39,172 nucleotides of DNA, taken from NCBI GenBank assembly GCA_002729235.1, contig PBTY01000034.1:29649-68820 (forward strand). The letters are read 5' to 3'. Both the position numbers and the translations under genes were made by a program. The notes below the pieces were generated by a model, which ran no database searches, was not told the DNA's origin, and was given only the letters and a program-made list of their open reading frames with translations. Below are positions 34,281-39,172 of this stretch, in pieces; within the stretch, counting starts at the first letter, position 1; every line of letters begins with the position of its first letter. The DNA is from Rickettsiales bacterium. Its GTDB lineage: Bacteria; Bacteroidota; Bacteroidia; Cytophagales; Cyclobacteriaceae.

Positions 34281-35171
34281 ATGAGAATCATCGTCACAAT
34301 CGTTTTATTACTGGTTGCTCTTGGGGTGTTCGCCCAAATTGAGCCAGTGTATCAGCAGTATCAATTCAATCAATTGCTATTTAATCCGGCCTATGCTGGC
34401 CTGCAGGAGCGAATGAGTTTTAGTTTGAATAGTCGCTATCAATGGGCAGGTTTGGAAGGGGCACCAATGACCAATACGTTATCTGGATACACTTCTGTAG
34501 GACAATCAGCTGGATTTGGAGCCGTATTGGTAGATGATAGATTAGGAATCAGACGAAATACTGATTTTACAGTATCTGGCGCATACTTCATCAATTATGG
34601 AGTTTCCAGAATTGGTATGGGACTACAAGCAAGTATAGAGAATCATCGATTCAATTTGGATGGATTGGATCCTCAGGTACTGAATGATCCTCAGTTAAAT
34701 TTTTCTGCTGAAACCAATACCAAACCCAATTTTGGAGTAGGTGTGATGTATAAAAATCCATTTGGATATATTGGATTATCTATCCCAAAACTTCTAGAAA
34801 CCTATTCGGAGGCGGATGGAAAAACACAATTCAGGACATATTACCTCAGCGCAGGGTATGTGGAGCAAATCCCGGGACCTGTCAACTTTAAGGTCTCAAC
34901 GCTAATCCGTATGACCAACAAATCTATTGTTGCAGACTTAAGCGGAGCATTGATCATCAAGGAGTATTTAATTGGAGGATTGACCTTACGAAACTTCAAT
35001 TCGCTAAGTGTAGATGCATCGATTCTAGTTACAGACCAGCTGCGTTTTGGCTATTCCTATCAGCTCCCGTCAGATAAAATGATGGCAAGTACCACTGGAA
35101 CTCACGAAATAATGATCGCATATGATTTAGCCAGGCTTTTAGATCAAAACATAGGGAAGAGGTTTTTTTAA
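34281..35171 (+). CDS. PorP/SprF family T9SS-associated outer membrane protein
   Basis: A 296-residue outer membrane beta-barrel of the PorP/SprF family. After a signal peptide (cut near GVFA-Q) comes the family start EPVYQQYQFNQLLFNPAYAG, then alternating barrel strands (SFSLNSRYQWAGLEGAP, GAVLVDDRLGIRR, GLQASIENHRFNL), PNFGVGVMYKN and the closing strand MIAYDLARLL. In Flavobacterium, SprF is needed for surface display of the type-B substrate SprB, so this protein probably serves the type-B protein encoded just upstream and perhaps the repeat protein. Its 3' end overlaps the convergent maf gene by four bases. Confidence 0.94.
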   Translation: MRIIVTIVLLLVALGVFAQIEPVYQQYQFNQLLFNPAYAGLQERMSFSLNSRYQWAGLEGAPMTNTLSGYTSVGQSAGFGAVLVDDRLGIRRNTDFTVSGAYFINYGVSRIGMGLQASIENHRFNLDGLDPQVLNDPQLNFSAETNTKPNFGVGVMYKNPFGYIGLSIPKLLETYSEADGKTQFRTYYLSAGYVEQIPGPVNFKVSTLIRMTNKSIVADLSGALIIKEYLIGGLTLRNFNSLSVDASILVTDQLRFGYSYQLPSDKMMASTTGTHEIMIAYDLARLLDQNIGKRFF

Positions 35172-35749
35172 AGCTGGATGCCAAAATCTTCTACAAGGCA
35201 CTTGTACACCAAATGAGTAGGCAAGCCCATGACAGTGAAATAGGAGCCATTTATGGAGGAGATTTTGGCCATTCCTATCCACTCTTGAATGCCATATGCA
35301 CCGGCTTTATCAAAAGGCTTGAAATGATCTATATAGTAGTCCATTTCATTATCAGAAATGCTTTCAAAGGTCACTTCCGTAATATCGGAAAAGCAAACTT
35401 CTTTATCAGACGATGAAATACATACTCCAGAAACTACCTGATGTGTCCTGCCAGAAAGGAGATTGAGCATTTCTTTGGCTTCTTCCTTTGAAGAAGCTTT
35501 ATTAAGCACCTGATCATCACAGATTACAGTAGTATCTGAAGTAATGATGAGATCATATGGCCGTAGCTCACGATAGTTATGATTCTTCTTGATTGCAAGG
35601 AATTCTGCTACAACTATGGAAGGAAGGTCTTGAGGGAAGCTTTCGTCAAAGTCTCGAGTGAAAACCTCGAATTCAAAGCCCAGGTCTTTGAGCAATTGTT
35701 GTCTGCGTGGACTATTGGAAGCAAGTATCAAATGGTGTGTGGAATTCAT
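35168..35749 (-). CDS. maf: Maf-family nucleotide pyrophosphatase
   Basis: A 193-residue Maf protein that hydrolyses non-canonical or pyrimidine nucleoside triphosphates (dTTP/UTP-type subgroup suggested by the sequence, but not proven). The start LILASNSPRRQQLL gives SxSPRR, SDTTV carries the catalytic Asp, and FDKAGAYGIQEWIG and GSYFTVMGLP complete the active site. The ATG at 35749 is needed to keep the first strand and the phosphate-binding SxSPRR segment, and so the gene overlaps the end of the DUF1015 gene by 38 bases in another frame. It is the last gene of the accC operon and converges on the SprF-like gene. Confidence 0.95.
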   Translation of the reverse strand: MNSTHHLILASNSPRRQQLLKDLGFEFEVFTRDFDESFPQDLPSIVVAEFLAIKKNHNYRELRPYDLIITSDTTVICDDQVLNKASSKEEAKEMLNLLSGRTHQVVSGVCISSSDKEVCFSDITEVTFESISDNEMDYYIDHFKPFDKAGAYGIQEWIGMAKISSINGSYFTVMGLPTHLVYKCLVEDFGIQL

Positions 35750-37016
35750 TTTCGTCGATGGAGCTAAATACGAAACCGCTAATCACTTTTGGGTAAAAGT
35801 AAGTAGATTTTTGCGGCATGGTATATCCACTGTAACATACTTCCTTCACTGTTTCTATGGAGATGTCTTTTGTGATTACCGCAAACTGGGCTTCTCCGGT
35901 AACCACTTCCTTAAGACAAGTAGTAAAGTTTCGCTGAAATGAGATGTTTCGTGCATTCACTTGTTTGGATCCTGGTATTCCTAATATCTTCTCAAATAGA
36001 AAATAGTGCATTACGGTCAAGTCCAGTTCTTTTATTTCTTTAGGAAAGTTCCAGGTGATTTTGTCAATGTTCTCTGGTTTCAAACGAATTTTATAAGCAT
36101 TGTCTCCAACCAACAGGCCAAAAGCCCATTGCTTTCCAAGTATGATTTCATTCACATCAGGAGCATTTTCCACTGGTTTGATGATGAAATCTTCTTCTAA
36201 TTGCTCCAATAGCCATTCTTCTGAAAAGTCCGTCAGGTCTTTCACCACGCGGTGAGTTGGCAAAATCCTCAGGTCATCAGATTCAGTGTTAGTTAGAAAC
36301 ATCATGTGAAAGTTGTAAGCTTCCTCTCCAGTATGATTGGGATTTTGGGTCTTTTGTTCTTTCATGTACGCGAGTGATCCGCCATAACGATGGTGACCAT
36401 CTGCTAGAATGATTTGCTTAGGTTCAATGATTTCCCGAATTCTTTGGATGATTTTCACATCCTGAATCACCGAAAAGACATCTCTCACACCCTGGTAATC
36501 CTCTGATTCATAAAGTGGCATTAGCATGCTATCATCCAGATACGCTTCAATTTCTTTATTAGGATCTGTGTACAATCCATGAGTAGGAGAGACATTGAGT
36601 TTGGTTTTATCTATCAAGTCCAATCGATCCTTAACTGAAAATGGCATGGTGCTTTCATGACGCAGAATCACTTTTTCATCATAGTCATGCACTCGGATAT
36701 TGCATATAAATCCTTTACGACAGTATTCTTTAGAAGATCCTGGCAGAGAGAAATACTGGTAATAGACGTAGATCGCCGGAAGTTTGTCCTGAATCAGGAC
36801 TCCTTTGTTTTTCCAGGTTTCAAGACGTTCTTGTGCTGCTGTAGCAGGATGATCTTCACCTGGAACTGACAAATGAATGCTATTGAACTCTCTGTTGTAA
36901 AGGGCAGCCCTCTGTTTATCAGATACCACATCAAATAAAGGAGACGTGAGTTGATCTATTTGCTGGACCAACTCGCTATTGTATCGCCAGCCGGCGAATG
37001 CTCGTATGTCTGCCAT
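35712..37016 (-). CDS. DUF1015 (COG4198) family protein
   Basis: A 434-residue protein of the DUF1015 family. The signature DGHHRYGGSLAY is at about residue 222, preceded by KQIILA, and an N-terminal block (IRAFAGWRYN, then HLSVPGEDHPA) and the central EAYNFHMMFLTNTESDDLRILPTHR match the family. Members in Bacteroidota often lie beside serA and serC, and a small-molecule kinase role has been proposed from fold comparison with ParB-like serine kinases; neither partner is present here, so the role stays open. It starts four bases after the accC stop and overlaps maf by 38 bases. No signal peptide; cytoplasmic. Confidence 0.88.
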   Translation of the reverse strand: MADIRAFAGWRYNSELVQQIDQLTSPLFDVVSDKQRAALYNREFNSIHLSVPGEDHPATAAQERLETWKNKGVLIQDKLPAIYVYYQYFSLPGSSKEYCRKGFICNIRVHDYDEKVILRHESTMPFSVKDRLDLIDKTKLNVSPTHGLYTDPNKEIEAYLDDSMLMPLYESEDYQGVRDVFSVIQDVKIIQRIREIIEPKQIILADGHHRYGGSLAYMKEQKTQNPNHTGEEAYNFHMMFLTNTESDDLRILPTHRVVKDLTDFSEEWLLEQLEEDFIIKPVENAPDVNEIILGKQWAFGLLVGDNAYKIRLKPENIDKITWNFPKEIKELDLTVMHYFLFEKILGIPGSKQVNARNISFQRNFTTCLKEVVTGEAQFAVITKDISIETVKEVCYSGYTMPQKSTYFYPKVISGFVFSSIDENEFHTPFDTCFQ

Positions 37017-37020
37017 GAAA

Positions 37021-38523
37021 TTAGTCTGCTTTCATTCGGCTTTTCCATCCAGAAGTCTTAGACCCTGAAGTGGACGATGTTTGCATCGCTTTTTGTTTGT
37101 TTTCTTTATACTGATCATAAGCGAATATGGCAGCTACTTGCTGAATATCTTCTGGAACTTCATCTTTCAAAAGCTCCGGTTTGAAGTACTGCTCCACAAA
37201 CTTGGTTGTGAATTTACCACTGACAAATTCTTCATGATCTAACACGAATTGACAGAATGGGAGAGTGGTTTTGATACCTACAATTTGATACTCCACAATG
37301 GCTCGTTTCATTCGTTCAATCGCCTCTGTACGATCTTTACCATAGGTGATCAACTTGGCAATCATAGGATCATAATAGATCGGAATGTCCATTCCTTCTT
37401 CGTATCCATCATCTACACGAACTCCAGCTCCTTGAGGTCTTCTGTACACTTGTAGTTTACCAGTATCCGGCAGGAAATTATTTTCAGGATCTTCTGCATA
37501 AACACGCACCTCGATGCTATGTCCATGTATTTTTAGGTCTTCCTGCTTAAAACTGATTGCTTGACCTTCTGCTATTTTGATTTGTTCCTTTACCAGGTCC
37601 AGTCCAGAAATTTGTTCCGATACCGGGTGCTCTACCTGAAGACGCGTATTCATTTCCAGGAAGTAGAAGTCCAGATTTGCATCTGCAATGAACTCAACTG
37701 TTCCTGCTCCATAGTAATTACATGATTTAGCCACATTGACAGCAGCTTCACCAAATTTCTTGCGCTGTTCCTCATTGATTACTGCCGAAGGAGCCTCTTC
37801 TACTACTTTTTGGTTTCTACGCTGGATGCTACATTCACGCTCAAAAACGTAAATGACATTTCCATGTTGATCTCCTAATATTTGTACCTCTATGTGTTTG
37901 GGAGAGGTGATGAACTTTTCAATAAATACAGAATCATCACCAAATGAGCTTTTAGCTTCACTCACGGCACGTGTCATCTGTTCTTCAAAGTCTTTTGGGT
38001 CGTTGACTATCCGCATTCCTTTTCCACCACCACCGGCACTCGCTTTGATCATCACTGGATACCCAATCTCTTCAGCTACTTTCTTGGCGGCTGGTACATC
38101 ACTTATCGGCTCGTCCATACCAGGAACGAGCGGTACATCAAAATTTTTGACAGCCTGCTTAGAAGCTAATTTGTCTCCCATAACTTTGATAGCATCAGCC
38201 GATGGGCCTATGAAAATTAGACCTGCATCTTCTACTTTTTTAGCAAAAGTGGCATTTTCAGAAAGGAAGCCATATCCCGGGTGAATAGCGTCAGCACCCG
38301 TAATTTTACATGCTTCTAGTATTTTGTCCATCACCAGATAGGATTCCGCTGATGGGGGTGGGCCAATCAAAACAGCTTCATCAGCATATCGTACGTGCGC
38401 TGCAGTTTTATCGGCTTCACTGTAGACAGCTACAGTTTTGATACCCATTTCTTTTGCAGATCGCATCACTCGAATCGCGATTTCACCTCTATTGGCAATC
38501 AGGATTTTCTGGATTTTTTTCAT
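37021..38523 (-). CDS. accC: Biotin carboxylase subunit of an acyl-CoA carboxylase
   Basis: A 500-residue biotin carboxylase that carboxylates biotin on a separate carrier protein using ATP and bicarbonate. The N-terminal Rossmann-like domain (IQKILIANRGEIAIRVMRSA, ADAIHPGYGFLSEN) is followed by an ATP-grasp domain with the glycine-rich loop KASAGGGGKGM (about 160), ERECSIQRRNQKV and MNTRLQVEHPVSE, then the C-terminal domain ending near residue 450. About 50 further residues (to SSTSGSKTSGWKSRMKAD) exceed E. coli AccC (449 aa) and form a Bacteroidota-type tail. Whether it serves acetyl-CoA or propionyl-CoA carboxylase is undecided, as the BCCP and carboxyltransferase genes are not here. It is the first gene of a three-gene operon with DUF1015 and maf. 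Confidence 0.93.
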   Translation of the reverse strand: MKKIQKILIANRGEIAIRVMRSAKEMGIKTVAVYSEADKTAAHVRYADEAVLIGPPPSAESYLVMDKILEACKITGADAIHPGYGFLSENATFAKKVEDAGLIFIGPSADAIKVMGDKLASKQAVKNFDVPLVPGMDEPISDVPAAKKVAEEIGYPVMIKASAGGGGKGMRIVNDPKDFEEQMTRAVSEAKSSFGDDSVFIEKFITSPKHIEVQILGDQHGNVIYVFERECSIQRRNQKVVEEAPSAVINEEQRKKFGEAAVNVAKSCNYYGAGTVEFIADANLDFYFLEMNTRLQVEHPVSEQISGLDLVKEQIKIAEGQAISFKQEDLKIHGHSIEVRVYAEDPENNFLPDTGKLQVYRRPQGAGVRVDDGYEEGMDIPIYYDPMIAKLITYGKDRTEAIERMKRAIVEYQIVGIKTTLPFCQFVLDHEEFVSGKFTTKFVEQYFKPELLKDEVPEDIQQVAAIFAYDQYKENKQKAMQTSSTSGSKTSGWKSRMKAD

Positions 38524-38813
38524 AGACTGCTAAAATAATGATTCCTACCTTAAAAGAACTGCGATTATGGCTGAGAGTTCTCATGGACTATTATGACAAA
38601 ATGATTCCTATGTAATTCGATTTTTGGTTCAATAAAATTTTATCAATTACAATAAAAGCATGTTTTCATTGGCCTATATTCAGAGTATTTCATTGTGTGC
38701 AACAGTAATTTTCAATAATTACTAGTTTTAAATGAGAATTATCAGTTTGCGCAATGTGGATTTAATGTTAGTTTTGTAACTCATTTTGGTAAGGTTTATT
38801 TAACACGCGATAA
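38524..38813. promoter_or_regulatory. Divergent intergenic region between accC and the oxoamine synthase gene
   Basis: The 290-base AT-rich gap carries a full promoter for the plus-strand gene (38746-38776). GTAATT-ttcaat-AATTAC (38705-38722) is a 6-base inverted repeat 23 bases upstream of the -33 element, a possible regulator site. On the minus strand TCATTTTG is one base off the -7 consensus for accC and has no TTTG at the right distance. No small gene was seen. Confidence 0.45.
38746..38776 (+). promoter_or_regulatory. Bacteroidota-type promoter of the oxoamine synthase gene
   Basis: TTTG (38746-38749), a 19-base spacer, then TAGTTTTG (38769-38776) match the -33 TTTG and -7 TAnnTTTG consensus of the Bacteroidota primary sigma factor in both elements. 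The ATG at 38814 leaves a leader of roughly 30 bases. Confidence 0.75.
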
Positions 38814-39172
38814 ATGGATTTATTTGAAAAATTACTACAGGATCGTGGGCCACTAGGGCAGCATTCCTACTTCGATGACAACTACTACATGTTTCCAAAA
38901 CTGGAAGGAGAGATTGCTCCACGCATGCAGTTTAGGGGTCAGGAAGTTTTAACATGGAGTTTAAACAACTACCTGGGATTAGCGAATCATCCTGAAGTAA
39001 GAAAGGCAGACGCTGATGCAGCGGCTGAGTGGGGACTAGCCTATCCAATGGGCGCTCGTATGATGACTGGTAACACGGTGTATCATGAGCAGTTGGAGAG
39101 AGAGCTAGCAGAGTTCGTACAGAAAGATTCTTCTATGTTGTTGAACTTCGGTTACCAGGGCGTAATGTCTGT
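38814..39172 (+). CDS. Alpha-oxoamine synthase, serine palmitoyltransferase / cysteate acyltransferase-like, N-terminal part
   Basis: The gene begins at ATG 38814 and is open to the window edge, so only 119 residues are visible. MDLFEKLLQDRGPLGQHS, then MFPKLEGEIAPRMQFRGQE, WSLNNYLGLANHPEVRKA and the block YPMGARMMTGNTVYHEQLERELAEF belong to the PLP-dependent alpha-oxoamine synthase family (class II aminotransferase fold). Bacteroidota use members of this family to join an amino acid (serine or cysteate) to a fatty acyl chain, giving sphingolipids or sulfonolipids (capnine), the latter linked to gliding in some species. Which substrate applies cannot be told from this part; the PLP lysine is outside the window. 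It has a well-formed promoter and is divergent from accC. Confidence 0.85.
   Translation, partial: MDLFEKLLQDRGPLGQHSYFDDNYYMFPKLEGEIAPRMQFRGQEVLTWSLNNYLGLANHPEVRKADADAAAEWGLAYPMGARMMTGNTVYHEQLERELAEFVQKDSSMLLNFGYQGVMS

Overview
The window reads as chromosomal DNA of a marine- or soil-type Bacteroidota, most likely a Cytophagales member. The evidence is type IX secretion (T9SS) features (a PorP/SprF protein, one type-A-like and one type-B-like C-terminal sorting domain), many short lipoprotein signal peptides, the large three-domain IspG, two promoters of the Bacteroidota form (-33 TTG/TTTG, -7 TAnnTTTG), a CapB/serine-palmitoyltransferase-like enzyme, and moderately AT-rich DNA with scarce Shine-Dalgarno sites. 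No rRNA, tRNA, transposase, integrase, phage gene or CRISPR array was seen, so this is ordinary chromosome with some accessory surface and resistance genes.

Layout. 1-134 (minus) is the 5' end of an MlaE-like ABC permease, divergent from a plus-strand run (281-5361): an SDR oxidoreductase, ispG with a coupled small membrane protein, a MmcQ/YjbR protein, a GDSL lipoprotein and an unknown lipoprotein. 5358-18641 is minus strand: a previously unlisted 38-aa membrane peptide with its own promoter, a LEA-2 lipoprotein, an AlkD-like DNA glycosylase overlapping an M24 peptidase, a GH20 hexosaminidase lipoprotein, a complete tripartite RND efflux operon (adaptor, pump, outer membrane factor), a GNAT plus subclass B1 metallo-beta-lactamase pair, and a PKD/beta-helix protein with a T9SS tail. 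An orphan unknown gene (18901) faces leuS across a strong terminator. plsC converges on bcp and an MMPL-type RND exporter.

From 26230 the plus strand carries thyA, sdaAB, a TolC plus MacA-like adaptor pair without its ABC permease, then a surface cluster: a 711-aa repeat protein with three 192-bp tandem repeats, a type-B sorting-domain protein and a PorP/SprF protein, packed within a few bases of one another. The minus strand then holds accC, a DUF1015 gene and maf as one operon with a 38-bp maf/DUF1015 overlap. The right edge is the 5' part of an alpha-oxoamine synthase gene with a near-perfect Bacteroidota promoter.

How the genes work together. Envelope functions dominate: lipid supply and handling (MlaE-like, plsC, MMPL, accC, capnine/sphinganine-type synthase), efflux (two systems), beta-lactam hydrolysis, and T9SS-exported surface proteins. 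The most system-like unit is the repeat protein / type-B protein / SprF trio at 31001-35171, preceded by two strong operator-like repeats. No clearly new defence or mobile system was found.
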